Assembly: GCF_013423785.1 (NCBI RefSeq) | Contig: NZ_CP058952.1 | Span: 3,561,665-3,625,664 of the forward strand | Direction of reading: 5' to 3' | Length of the DNA: 64,000 nt | Source of the DNA: Chitinibacter fontanus | GTDB lineage: Bacteria; Pseudomonadota; Gammaproteobacteria; Burkholderiales; Chitinibacteraceae | In this document: piece by piece, positions 8,387 to 16,635 of the stretch | Layout: each line of letters opens with the position of its first letter | Position numbering within the stretch: the first letter of the stretch is position 1 | Notes under the pieces: model-generated | Told to the model about the DNA's origin: nothing | Databases searched by the model: none | What the model saw: only the letters and a program-made list of their open reading frames with translations | Position numbers and translations under genes: made by a program

Positions 8387-10279
8387 TCACAGCTCTACCT
8401 GCATCCCCATTTCAACCACCCGATTCGCAGGAATTTTGAAGAAGCTAGTAGCCCGAGTCGCATTGCGGGTCATAAAGCTAAATAACCGTCGACGCCACCA
8501 AGGCATAGCAGGATATTTGCCCTCGACAATCGTTTCACGACTCAAGAAATAAGATAACTGCATTGGCTCTACATTTAAGCGTGCTTGCAAACGTTGCGCC
8601 TGCCCCAAAGCCGCCGGCACGTCAGGATCTTCCTTAAAGCCATAACTCACATTAATCTGGAAGAACCCTTTACTCAGATCACGGACCACCACTCGCTCCT
8701 GCGCAAGCACATAAGGCACGTCAGCGGTGGCAACAGTCATGAAAATCACCTGCTCGTGCAGCACTTTATTGTGTTTCAGATTATGTAACAGCGCATGCGG
8801 TACCGAGTCACAACTAGTGGTCATAAATACCGCCGTACCCTCAACCCGCGTCACCTCGCTCCCTTCAAATGACTCGATAAAGCCAGCCAATGGCATTTCA
8901 CCTTCACGTAGGCGCTGAAATAGTAGGCCGCGCCCTTTTTTCCACGTCATCATCATGGTAAAGATCGCCAAGCCCACCGCAAGCGGGAACCAACCACCTT
9001 CATGCAGCTTCAGCGAGTTAGCCGCGAGAAAGGCCACATCAATTACCAGCAACACCGCCAACACCGCAAATAAAGCCATTTTTCGGCCACGCGACAAATC
9101 TTTCCCCAGCACAAAAAATGCAAGGATCGTGGTAATCACCATGGTACACGTCACGGCAAATCCATACGCTGACGCCAGTGCACTGGAGGACTTAAACCCT
9201 AAAATGAGCGCGATTACAGCAAGCAGCAGTAGCCAGTTAATCTGCCCGATATAGATCTGCCCCATTTGTTGCTCTGAAGTGTACGAAATATCCATGCGCG
9301 GACTAAACCCAAGTTGCACGGCTTGGCTGGCCATGGAATATGCACCAGAAATTACGGCCTGCGAGGCAATCACGGTCGCCATTGTCGCCAACACCACTAA
9401 TGGCATCAACGCCCAAGCTGGGGCCAACAAATAAAACGGGTTTTTAATCGCTTCAGGCTGAGTGATCAATAAAGCGCCCTGCCCGAAGTAATTTAGCACC
9501 AAGGCAGGCAACACCAAGCCATACCATGCATATCGAATGGCCGGACGTCCAAAATGCCCCATATCGGCATACAGCGCTTCGCCACCGGTTAAACACAGTA
9601 CCACTGCGCCCAACAGCACAAAGCTCACACTGGGGTGATGCAAGAAAAACTGGGTGGCAAAGATCGGGTTAAGTGCTGTCAACACCTCGGGGGCATTTAA
9701 AATGCTATTAATCCCCATTACCGCCAACACAGCAAACCACAGCAACATAATTGGACCAAACAGCTTCCCAACCACCGCCGTACCACGCGACTGCATCGCA
9801 AATAAAGCGATCATAATGCCGATACACACAGGCAAGACAAAACGATCCAATTCATGCGAAATAATGCTGGCCCCTTCCACCGCAGACAGCACTGAGATTG
9901 CCGGCGTAATGATGCAATCACCATAAAATAGCGCCGCACCAAAAATACCCAGAATCACGATATAGCGCGATAAGCGAGGCTGATCGGCCACCGCGCGCTG
10001 CGCTAAAGCCAGTAAGGCCAATACCCCGCCCTCACCTTTATTGTCTGCCCGCAAAATAATAGTGACGTATTTAAGCGAAACCACCAGCATTAGCGCCCAA
10101 AAAATAAGCGACAAAATGCCAATGATATTGAAATGGGTTAATTCCAAGCCCGCATGCCCAGAAAAGCACTCTTTTAAGGTATACAAGGGGCTGGTACCAA
10201 TATCCCCGTACACGACCCCAAGCGCGGCCAGCATTAATGCCGCTTTACCAGAATGGGATGCGTTTGCCGAATGTGACAT
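8387..10279 (-). CDS. kup: Low-affinity potassium transporter Kup
   Basis: 630 residues, the normal Kup/TrkD length, with about twelve hydrophobic segments in the first 440 residues and a soluble C-terminal domain. The N-terminal ALGVVYGDIGTSPLYTLKE and DNKGEGGVLALLALAQ are the highly conserved KUP family signatures, as is ALFYGDCIITPAISVLSAVEG. It is a K+/H+ symporter of the inner membrane. The DNA immediately upstream contains a fragment of a KdpE-like regulator, another potassium-system relic. Confidence 0.95.
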   Translation of the reverse strand: MSHSANASHSGKAALMLAALGVVYGDIGTSPLYTLKECFSGHAGLELTHFNIIGILSLIFWALMLVVSLKYVTIILRADNKGEGGVLALLALAQRAVADQPRLSRYIVILGIFGAALFYGDCIITPAISVLSAVEGASIISHELDRFVLPVCIGIMIALFAMQSRGTAVVGKLFGPIMLLWFAVLAVMGINSILNAPEVLTALNPIFATQFFLHHPSVSFVLLGAVVLCLTGGEALYADMGHFGRPAIRYAWYGLVLPALVLNYFGQGALLITQPEAIKNPFYLLAPAWALMPLVVLATMATVIASQAVISGAYSMASQAVQLGFSPRMDISYTSEQQMGQIYIGQINWLLLLAVIALILGFKSSSALASAYGFAVTCTMVITTILAFFVLGKDLSRGRKMALFAVLAVLLVIDVAFLAANSLKLHEGGWFPLAVGLAIFTMMMTWKKGRGLLFQRLREGEMPLAGFIESFEGSEVTRVEGTAVFMTTSCDSVPHALLHNLKHNKVLHEQVIFMTVATADVPYVLAQERVVVRDLSKGFFQINVSYGFKEDPDVPAALGQAQRLQARLNVEPMQLSYFLSRETIVEGKYPAMPWWRRRLFSFMTRNATRATSFFKIPANRVVEMGMQVEL

Positions 10280-10794
10280 GGATTAATCCTGAACAAAATA
10301 ATGATCGAGTACGAGCAAGCGCCAAGATCATACGCCGTCCAGCCACACGATTTCTTTGATTAATGTGTAGGATTGGGTAGATGTTGCCTACAAGCTGCAA
10401 ATCCCTCGTTTGCACTACCGGCTCAAGAGCCGTACGGGGCTACGTAATTTAGTGCGCGGAGCATAAATTTCGCATCAAAAAAGGCCGCTTGCGTATAAAA
10501 ATCGCATAAAAATGGCAGGCACTAACTGGCCGCCAATTTATAGCCAACCCCAGTTTCAGTGAGCAAATACTGCGGCAAAGCCGGGTCTTGCTCTAACTTG
10601 AGCTATTGGCAATGGCTAAGAAAATGCAGTGACCGCGTCCTACCACTACTGCCTATCGCAACAAGCCACCGCCCACATGGAGGGCACGGCAGGGGAGAGT
10701 TATTGCGTGTCAGGCGGTAAATATACGAACAACCCGACTACGGGAGTGCACGCCCACAGCCTTGCGCACTCTCTACTCAACTTCCCACCGCAAC
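10280..10794. other. 515-bp intergenic region with decayed coding sequence
   Basis: This stretch holds the kup upstream region, a short hairpin (CGGCTC-AA-GAGCCG at 10429-10442), and the KdpE-like remnant listed separately. The part from 10603 to 10794 contains no ORF that looks coding on either strand; it has only short dyads. Confidence 0.6.
10522..10602 (-). pseudogene. Remnant of a KdpE-like response regulator, C-terminal end only
   Basis: In one minus-strand frame, 26 codons then a stop read LKLEQDPALPQYLLTETGVG followed by YKLAAS. This closely matches the end of KdpE, where the winged-helix DNA-binding domain finishes with a similar LLTETGVGYRL. A stop codon lies directly upstream in the same frame and no start or N-terminal domain is present, so it is a gene relic. 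KdpE activates the high-affinity KdpFABC potassium pump; no kdp genes are present in the window. The adjacent kup gene gives a potassium context. Confidence 0.6.
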
Positions 10795-11148
10795 TCAAAG
10801 CAACCACGCTTTGAGATGCCCCCAAAACAAAAATGACATCACCAGCCCAAGCAAACAAATACCCGTAAATGCGCCCAACACCCGTGTTAACACATAGAAC
10901 TTAAGCCATGTATTGCTCTGTATGCGTTTATAGCTGCCAGTTCTGGATGCATACCATACAGATGCGATATATGCGCCCATCCCATCATCGGCATCACCAA
11001 ACGCAATCTCGCTCTTTTCTGGTAACGCATCACGGTAATATTCATGCAAGTGGTCGTACACCAGCCGCGCGCACAGCATATAGAGCAGCGAGCCCGCAAA
11101 CGAGCCCAGAATCAGTACGGGGAAAATAAAGCGGTAGAAAAAATCCAT
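10795..11148 (-). CDS. Hypothetical two-helix membrane protein
   Basis: 117 residues with hydrophobic segments at about 7-27 and 87-112 and a soluble central loop rich in charged and aromatic residues (HLHEYYRDALPEKSEIAFG). No family recognised. It starts 9 nt after the stop of the serine hydrolase gene on the same strand, so the two are probably one transcript. A membrane-anchored accessory role is possible, but nothing in the sequence shows it. Confidence 0.65.
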   Translation of the reverse strand: MDFFYRFIFPVLILGSFAGSLLYMLCARLVYDHLHEYYRDALPEKSEIAFGDADDGMGAYIASVWYASRTGSYKRIQSNTWLKFYVLTRVLGAFTGICLLGLVMSFLFWGHLKAWLL

Positions 11149-11157
11149 TGTTGGGCC

Positions 11158-12657
11158 CTATTGCTTTAGTTGACCTGTCAAATGCATATCTACGGCCTCA
11201 TTGTCTGCCACGTGTACGGCAACGCTATCCCCCGTAAAACGCATTTGATATTCCCATTTCATACCACCGGATGGGTATTGAGTATGGAGCTGCAAGGTGT
11301 GGGTATCTAGCCAACGGCCACGCAGCGCCAATATCGCGCCATTTTGTAGCGGATCAGCTTGCATACGGTATGCGCCATCAAAACCAATTTTCCACTCATT
11401 AATGCCGGACTGGCGCTGCGCCCCCAATTGCATGGACCAAGCCACACGCCATTTCATCGCACCAGTATCGCCGGGATCAGGGATAAATTCGATCGAATTG
11501 ATTCCTGCAGGATTTTCAGCCAATTGCCACAGTTTGCCCTGCCATTGCTCGCCAAGAGCAATCGAACTGGCCTCGGGTTTGGCACGCGCTACGGATGCAA
11601 TGACGGTGTTGAGTTGAAGTTGCGCAGCAGGATTTTCGGCCAGCGGCGCTGCTTGCATAGAGCGAGTAAATAAGGGATAGAGCTCATACCACTCCTTAGT
11701 TTGCTCATTAAATTTGCCCGTGACCACCATCACCACCCGATCTTTCGGCGAAACCATAATCATCTGCCCGTGCCGCCCATGTGCCTGAAAAATACCTTGC
11801 TCAGGGCTAATCCAAAAACCGCGGCGGTATTGCATTCCCAATGAGGCAGGCAGACCATCGGCGAGTAATTGTTGCGTCCAAGCTGTGGGCAAAAAACGCT
11901 CGCCAGCAATCACACCATCATCCAGCCAAAACTGCCCCAAACGCGCCATATCGTGCGGTTTAAGATACAAACCAGCCTCGCCGATGGTGTGCCCTTGTGG
12001 ATCACTGGCCCAGCGACAATCTTCAATACCTAGCTTGGAAAACAATTGCTTGCGAGCGACTTGCCTCATGGTCTCGCCCCACGCTTGTTCAATCACACCC
12101 GAGAGCAAATTCATATTGCCGCCGTTATAGCTAAACACTACTCCCGGCTTATCTACCAGCGGCAAGCCAATAACAAACTGGCGCTGATCGGAGCTACGAT
12201 ACATCTGGTAAATCGTCGAGTCAGGGGTATACGGCCATTCAGTCCATTGCAGGCCAGAGCGCATATCGATCAGATTTTCCAGCGACAGCGTCTTTTTGCG
12301 CGCATCGCGCTCTTGCTTGGCTTGGGTAGGATAAAACGGCAAGACCGGCTGGTTTAAACTCGCCAATTTCTTCTGTTCAAGACTAATGCCGAGCATGGTC
12401 GATACCACCGACTTGGTCACCGAGCGCATATCGTGCAATTGATTGGGGGCGTACGGATAAAAATAGCTATCGAGTACAACCTTGCCATTGCGCATCAACA
12501 GCAGGCTATCAATCGCCCAGCCTTCGCGCTCAATCACTTGCAATAAATTAGCCAACTTGGCCGACTCAAAACCTTGCGACTCCGGGCTGGCGCTGGGTAA
12601 CTCAGCGGCGTGCACGCTGGCCGAGATGGCTACGGCAATTGCGATTACTTTATACAT
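11158..12657 (-). CDS. Exported serine hydrolase, class C beta-lactamase-like family
   Basis: 499 residues with a signal peptide (MYKVIAIAVAISASVHAAE). The catalytic Ser-x-x-Lys is SVTK within DMRSVTKSVVSTMLG, near residue 82. FSYNGGN supplies the second conserved tyrosine, in a Y-N-G variant of the usual Y-x-N, and an HGRHGQ segment stands where the K-T-G-like motif would be. Such proteins are periplasmic esterases, peptidases or amidases more often than true beta-lactamases. The region after about residue 350 is an extra C-terminal domain of unknown role. A GGAGGGGA ribosome site precedes the ATG. Confidence 0.8.
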   Translation of the reverse strand: MYKVIAIAVAISASVHAAELPSASPESQGFESAKLANLLQVIEREGWAIDSLLLMRNGKVVLDSYFYPYAPNQLHDMRSVTKSVVSTMLGISLEQKKLASLNQPVLPFYPTQAKQERDARKKTLSLENLIDMRSGLQWTEWPYTPDSTIYQMYRSSDQRQFVIGLPLVDKPGVVFSYNGGNMNLLSGVIEQAWGETMRQVARKQLFSKLGIEDCRWASDPQGHTIGEAGLYLKPHDMARLGQFWLDDGVIAGERFLPTAWTQQLLADGLPASLGMQYRRGFWISPEQGIFQAHGRHGQMIMVSPKDRVVMVVTGKFNEQTKEWYELYPLFTRSMQAAPLAENPAAQLQLNTVIASVARAKPEASSIALGEQWQGKLWQLAENPAGINSIEFIPDPGDTGAMKWRVAWSMQLGAQRQSGINEWKIGFDGAYRMQADPLQNGAILALRGRWLDTHTLQLHTQYPSGGMKWEYQMRFTGDSVAVHVADNEAVDMHLTGQLKQ

Positions 12658-12731
12658 ACTCCCCTCCGTATTAAGCCATAAGCTATTTTTATATTGATCT
12701 TCAGATGCATGCCCATATCAAGCACATATCT

Positions 12732-12959
12732 TCACTCAGCGCAGGGTGTGCAGCGGACGGGTTTGAACTGATCGCGACTGCTACCGGATAAGCTCGGCTG
12801 TTCGCATGCCATGCGGCAATAGTCGCGCCGTGGGGCGTGCGTGGTTTTGGGTGTGGCCAATGCGGGGCAGGCTAGCAAAACCATCAAGAGCGGCAGTACC
12901 GAGGGAGAGTGTGGGGTGATGATTTTGCTGATTTTGCTGATTTTGTTGATTACCTTCAT
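12732..12959 (-). CDS. Possible small exported cysteine-containing protein
   Basis: A 75-residue ORF lies 30 nt downstream of the AraC-type gene and 74 nt upstream of the serine hydrolase, on the same strand. It has a basic N-terminus, a hydrophobic stretch ending in a signal-peptidase-like site (LPLLMVLLACPALA), then a short mature part with four cysteines (CRMAC and CTPC). The first residues come from a tandem 9-bp repeat, which makes the exact start uncertain. No family recognised; it may be an accident, but the signal peptide and position favour a real gene. Confidence 0.4.
   Translation of the reverse strand: MKVINKISKISKIITPHSPSVLPLLMVLLACPALATPKTTHAPRRDYCRMACEQPSLSGSSRDQFKPVRCTPCAE
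12921..12951. repeat. Short tandem repeat, 9-bp unit
   Basis: Three and a half near-identical units of ATTTTGCTG / ATTTTGTTG lie inside the start region of the small exported ORF and encode its K-I-S-K-I-S-like N-terminus. Tracts of this kind can change length by slippage. With 9-bp units, length change would keep the frame. Confidence 0.7.
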
Positions 12960-12989
12960 TCTCTATCCCCCGTTCGGCGTACCTAATGT

Positions 12990-14021
12990 TTATGTTTTCA
13001 ATCTGCGCCGCTTGCGCACTGGCACATACCAGCGGGTGTGGATTTGCATGTCGGTGTGCAAGCTGTGCTGCACATTGCTCATTGGTACTTCCAGATAGCC
13101 AGCCCGATCAGCGAATTCCCACTCACTCGTGGGTAGCCAGTAGTTGTAAAAATACTCAACCACAAGCGCCTCATCGGCTAGTGTTCCGGCAAAATCAATC
13201 ACCACAAATTGCCCACCCGCAATCTCGTCAAACAGAATGTCGTACGGGCCAGCTTTGCGTTGTTCACTAGTGAGGGCAAAGTCGGCAGCAACGACAAAAC
13301 CTGCCTCGTAGCGACACAAGGCCACGTCGGTAACGTTCGGATTGTCGATATTGCGTGCGATCCCCAACAAATCTGAGCCCATTAAATCGGGCCGCATCAA
13401 GCCTTGCACCACCGCCCACTGCAATAGCTCGCGCCATAAATCAAGTATTTGTTCGCCCTGCACGCCTTGCCGCCAGAGATAGGCACGGTGAAATGAGGGC
13501 TTGTGTTCAATACGCAAATCGCGGATATAGCTTGGGCGCTGCCCTTGCCGTACAGCGACAAATTCATCGTTGCGTTGCAAATACAAGCCCGATAGTAGCT
13601 GGGGCTCAGGTGGAATCGTTTTGCAATTCTTGCTATCTTGCTGCTCCGCGTTGTCGCGCCAACGCCAGAATTGCCCATCGTGCCGCCAGAAATCGCCTTT
13701 ACGCCACTCACTGGCGGTCATGCCAAAGTGCGTACGAAATGCGCGAGCCAATAGAGACTGCGATTTAAAGCCGCATTGCACGGCAATCTCCAGCATTGGT
13801 ATCGCTGGCCGTACAAACAGCAAATGAGCGGCGCGTTCTACTCGAATACGTCGCAAAAAATCATTCGGGGTTTCATGTGTGAACGCGGTAAACACCCGGT
13901 GAAAATGGTAGGCCGACAGATGCGCGGCCTTGGCGACATCGGCCAGACTAATATCTTCTTCACAGTGGCGGCGAATGTAGTCTTGGGCCAGATGGACGCG
14001 GCGGGAATAATCGTTGGACAT
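12990..14021 (-). CDS. AraC-family regulator with GyrI-like effector domain
   Basis: 343 residues. The N-terminal half is a double helix-turn-helix AraC domain (about 5-105): DISLADVAKAAHLSAYHFHR and AVQCGFKSQSLLARAFRTHFG. After a linker, the C-terminal half (about 165-335) resembles the GyrI-like ligand-binding domain (DLRIEHKPSFHRAYLWRQG; GPYDILFDEIAGGQFVVIDF). This domain order matches the Rob/SoxS-related group that senses small molecules. A hairpin-forming inverted repeat lies 9 nt before the start codon. The genes downstream on the strand are the likely targets. Confidence 0.88.
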   Translation of the reverse strand: MSNDYSRRVHLAQDYIRRHCEEDISLADVAKAAHLSAYHFHRVFTAFTHETPNDFLRRIRVERAAHLLFVRPAIPMLEIAVQCGFKSQSLLARAFRTHFGMTASEWRKGDFWRHDGQFWRWRDNAEQQDSKNCKTIPPEPQLLSGLYLQRNDEFVAVRQGQRPSYIRDLRIEHKPSFHRAYLWRQGVQGEQILDLWRELLQWAVVQGLMRPDLMGSDLLGIARNIDNPNVTDVALCRYEAGFVVAADFALTSEQRKAGPYDILFDEIAGGQFVVIDFAGTLADEALVVEYFYNYWLPTSEWEFADRAGYLEVPMSNVQHSLHTDMQIHTRWYVPVRKRRRLKT

Positions 14022-14029
14022 AATTTCGA

Positions 14030-14047
14030 CATACCCAGCAGGGTATG
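14030..14047 (-). promoter_or_regulatory. Inverted repeat in the leader of the AraC-type gene
   Basis: A perfect 7-bp inverted repeat, CATACCC and GGGTATG with a 4-nt loop, ends 9 nt upstream of the ATG at 14021. It could be an operator for autoregulation or an RNA hairpin masking the ribosome site. No stop-loop T-run follows, so it is not a terminator. Confidence 0.45.
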
Positions 14048-14093
14048 CTAATTGGTAGCAATTAAAATGAGGAACGTAGAGAAATACGCCACA

Positions 14094-15275
14094 TTAGTGA
14101 TTTAACTCAGCCGCCGAACTTGCAACCAAGGTGTGATTGCTAACGGCAGGCTGCAACGCTGGATTGATGCCGCGTGGGCTTAGGTATGCGTGATAGATGT
14201 CATCGTACCAGCGCACTTTCTCACCTTCTATCTGTGCGGGCCAATAAACAAAAAACACGCGTACTGGCTCGGCAATCGCTTCGGTATAGGTTTTTTTACT
14301 AGCGATACGTTTTCCTATCTCAACAGGCTTAATATTCAACACCCAAGCGGCCAAGGCTTGCCATTCCTGCACGCGAACACACCCCGATGAGGCTGCACGG
14401 TTTTCTTTACCAAATAGCCCTTTGCTCGGCGTATCGTGCAGATAAATGCCATTGCTGGCGGTAAGCTCAAACTTTAAGCGGCCCAGCGCATTTTTTGCGC
14501 CGGGGTCCTGCACATAGCGATAACGACCTAGATTAGTCTCCCCCGCTGCAGCAACGGTGGCCGGATCAACCTCATTGCCATCACTATCGAGCATGCGCAG
14601 TTTATGTTTTTGCACCTTGGCTAGATTCAGTTTGCCATTCTGAGTGAGATCATTTTTGATGACGACTGGCGGCACACTCCAGTTGGGATTGTATTTTATG
14701 GCTGCGATTTGGGTGCGCAGCAAGGGTGTAGGGCGATCATTCTTGCCTATGACAATTTTCGAATTGAGCACCATTTGCCCATTTTCATAAGCACTTAAGG
14801 TGTAGGCTGGAATATTCACGACAATATAGCGGCTGGGCGCTTGTTGATTTAACGACTGCATTTGCGGTATCTGCCAAGCCAACAAGGCATGGCGTTTGGC
14901 ATCATTCAGATTCAGGTTAAATTTGGTCTGCTTATCGAGAATGCCGTCTTCTTTCATATGCATGCCCAATTGGTATTCACGCACGGTCGCATCAAGCTCG
15001 GCATCAAATTGATCATTTACCGCCATCACATAACCAATTTCATTAAAGCGCTGCTTTGCAACAGCAACATCAGAGCCTTGGTTGCCACGGCGCAATGGCC
15101 GCTGAGAGGTGATTTCAGTAGCGCTAGCCGGATTTGCCTGATTTAAACTTTGTGCATAGCGCTGTAAAAATGTGATCTCACTTTGCTCAACGGCATGCCC
15201 TAGCGTTGAGCATGAAGCAACCCCCAGTATGCATATCCACCGCGCCCACATCACGAACCCCAGCCTTCCAGACAT
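14094..15275 (-). CDS. L,D-transpeptidase with peptidoglycan-binding domain (YcbB/LdtD type)
   Basis: 393 residues from the ATG at 15275. An alternative ATG at 15251 gives a cleaner signal peptide, MWARWICILGVASCSTLGHA, and may be the true start. A PG_binding_1 repeat (RPLRRGNQGSDVAVAKQRF, about residues 60-120) precedes the YkuD catalytic domain (about 145-330). The active-site stretch is HDTPSK...SSGCVRV, with the catalytic Cys in SSGCVR. The enzyme makes 3-3 cross-links or attaches proteins to peptidoglycan in the periplasm. It is transcribed alone. Confidence 0.88.
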   Translation of the reverse strand: MSGRLGFVMWARWICILGVASCSTLGHAVEQSEITFLQRYAQSLNQANPASATEITSQRPLRRGNQGSDVAVAKQRFNEIGYVMAVNDQFDAELDATVREYQLGMHMKEDGILDKQTKFNLNLNDAKRHALLAWQIPQMQSLNQQAPSRYIVVNIPAYTLSAYENGQMVLNSKIVIGKNDRPTPLLRTQIAAIKYNPNWSVPPVVIKNDLTQNGKLNLAKVQKHKLRMLDSDGNEVDPATVAAAGETNLGRYRYVQDPGAKNALGRLKFELTASNGIYLHDTPSKGLFGKENRAASSGCVRVQEWQALAAWVLNIKPVEIGKRIASKKTYTEAIAEPVRVFFVYWPAQIEGEKVRWYDDIYHAYLSPRGINPALQPAVSNHTLVASSAAELNH

Positions 15276-15414
15276 TCAACATCAGCAATATGCCACCAAA
15301 AACACTCAGCACGATACCTCAATGTAAGTTTGTCGCAATGCAAGATACAGTTTTAGCGAGCATACACTCAAAAACACAGCTCAAGCCCGCAAGGCAGGTA
15401 ATGAAACAACACGG

Positions 15415-15420
15415 TATAAT
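15415..15420 (+). promoter_or_regulatory. -10 element very close to the GNAT start
   Basis: A perfect TATAAT ends only 6 bp before the ATG at 15427, so transcription would begin at or next to the start codon. No good -35 is visible at 16-18 bp. This suggests a leaderless mRNA or a downstream start for the acetyltransferase. Confidence 0.4.
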
Positions 15421-15426
15421 TGCAGC

Positions 15427-15909
15427 ATGACTCTGATTATTCGCCCTATCCAAGCCAAAGATTTGCCTGCCGCTCATCAAACCATCGTTGATGCCGCACA
15501 AGCTGCCGACGCAGTGGATCAGCAAGATCTGGCGGCATTTCTGGCTGCGTGGCATGACACCGCCACGGGTCTGCTCAATGATCCCGATGCCAATCATGCC
15601 ATCACCCTGGTGTGCCAGATGGGCACTGAGATTATTGGCGTAGCACAGCTCAACGATGATGGAGAGATCAAGCTCTTTTATGTCGCGCCTGCATGGCAGC
15701 AGCGCGGCATTGGCCGTGCCCTGCTGGCCGAGTTGGCCCTTAATGCGCAATGTTTAAACATCAACCGCCTGCAAATTTATAGCAGCAATACCGCTCGGCT
15801 CTTTTTCCTTGCGCATGGTTTTCATGCCGAACAAACCGACTTTAGCGAATGGCTCACCGCCGACTTAACAAAATGGAAAATCCTGTATGAGCAACAAACT
15901 ACTCACTGA
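15427..15909 (+). CDS. GNAT-family N-acetyltransferase
   Basis: 160 residues with the GNAT fold. The acetyl-CoA pyrophosphate loop is seen in [20 protein letters not shown] (Q-x-x-G-I-G-x-A), preceded by the beta-4 strand [12 protein letters not shown] and followed by [20 protein letters not shown]. Substrate cannot be told from sequence. Its 3' end overlaps the next gene by 23 nt, so the two are co-transcribed. A -10 hexamer sits directly before the ATG with no visible ribosome site. Confidence 0.85.
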   Translation: MTLIIRPIQAKDLPAAHQTIVDAAQAADAVDQQDLAAFLAAWHDTATGLLNDPDANHAITLVCQMGTEIIGVAQLNDDGEIKLFYVAPAWQQRGIGRALLAELALNAQCLNINRLQIYSSNTARLFFLAHGFHAEQTDFSEWLTADLTKWKILYEQQTTH

Positions 15910-16621
15910 CGATCAGCTAGAGCAACTTGATGGCTTTCTGATGTCGCCGCGCACGCCCGGCGAAACCATGGATATCGAAATGCTCGATGGTTTTCTGGTT
16001 GCATTGGCCATCGGCCCAGAAGAAGTACCAGAAGACGAATGGCTACCCGCGATTTTTGCAGGTACACCGCCTGAATTTGAAGACCGTGCTGAAGCTGATG
16101 AAATCTTCGGCCTAATTCGCCAGCATGCCGCCAGCATCAAAGCCGCATTTTCGGTCAATCGCCGCGATAATCCAGGCGAAAACCCGTTGTATGTACCGGT
16201 GATTTTGTCCGATGAAGATCAGGATGAGAAATGGCAAGAAACCTCGGGCGTCTACTGGGCCTCAGGCTTTTACGCAGGCATCGAAGCACGCGCAGAGGCG
16301 TGGGATGCGCTACTGGAAGCCAATGACGAGCTCGATAGCGCAGTTGAAAAAATCCTCGCGCTAGCCGCCAGCGAAGGCGATGATGCCGATCAAAGCCCTA
16401 GTGATGAAGTGGGCGCCGAGCCAGTTAAATTACTCAGCATCAAAGAGCGCCAAGAGCGCGTATCTGAGCTGCCATGGCATATCGAAGACGTAATGTATTA
16501 CGTGCTCGAAGAAAAATTTGGTAAGGTCGAGCAAGTCGTGCGCGAAGAACCCAAAGTGGGCCGCAATGACCCGTGCCATTGTGGTTCGGGTAAAAAATAC
16601 AAAAAATGCCACGGCGCATAA
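15887..16621 (+). CDS. UPF0149/YecA-family protein with SEC-C zinc motif
   Basis: 244 residues. The N-terminal part ([16 protein letters not shown], then [18 protein letters not shown]) is the YecA/UPF0149 helical domain, and the C-terminus ends with the SEC-C metal-binding motif [23 protein letters not shown] modules bind zinc and, in SecA and related proteins, contact SecB or ribosomes. YecA-type proteins have been linked to ribosome and Sec association. Overlaps the preceding GNAT gene by 23 nt; the FUSC-like gene follows after 14 nt. Confidence 0.88.
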   Translation: MSNKLLTDDQLEQLDGFLMSPRTPGETMDIEMLDGFLVALAIGPEEVPEDEWLPAIFAGTPPEFEDRAEADEIFGLIRQHAASIKAAFSVNRRDNPGENPLYVPVILSDEDQDEKWQETSGVYWASGFYAGIEARAEAWDALLEANDELDSAVEKILALAASEGDDADQSPSDEVGAEPVKLLSIKERQERVSELPWHIEDVMYYVLEEKFGKVEQVVREEPKVGRNDPCHCGSGKKYKKCHGA

Positions 16622-16635
16622 ACTAGCAAAGCACC

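Noticed and set aside
10280..10500. A c-di-AMP riboswitch upstream of kup
   Set aside because: Potassium transporters in Gram-positive bacteria often have one, but no ydaO-type conserved core was seen here, only a short 6-bp hairpin.
12841..13098. Plus-strand 85-codon ORF with a hydrophobic stretch
   Set aside because: It overlaps the end of the AraC-type gene and the opposite small exported ORF; the hydrophobic run is produced by the tandem ATTTTGCTG repeat.
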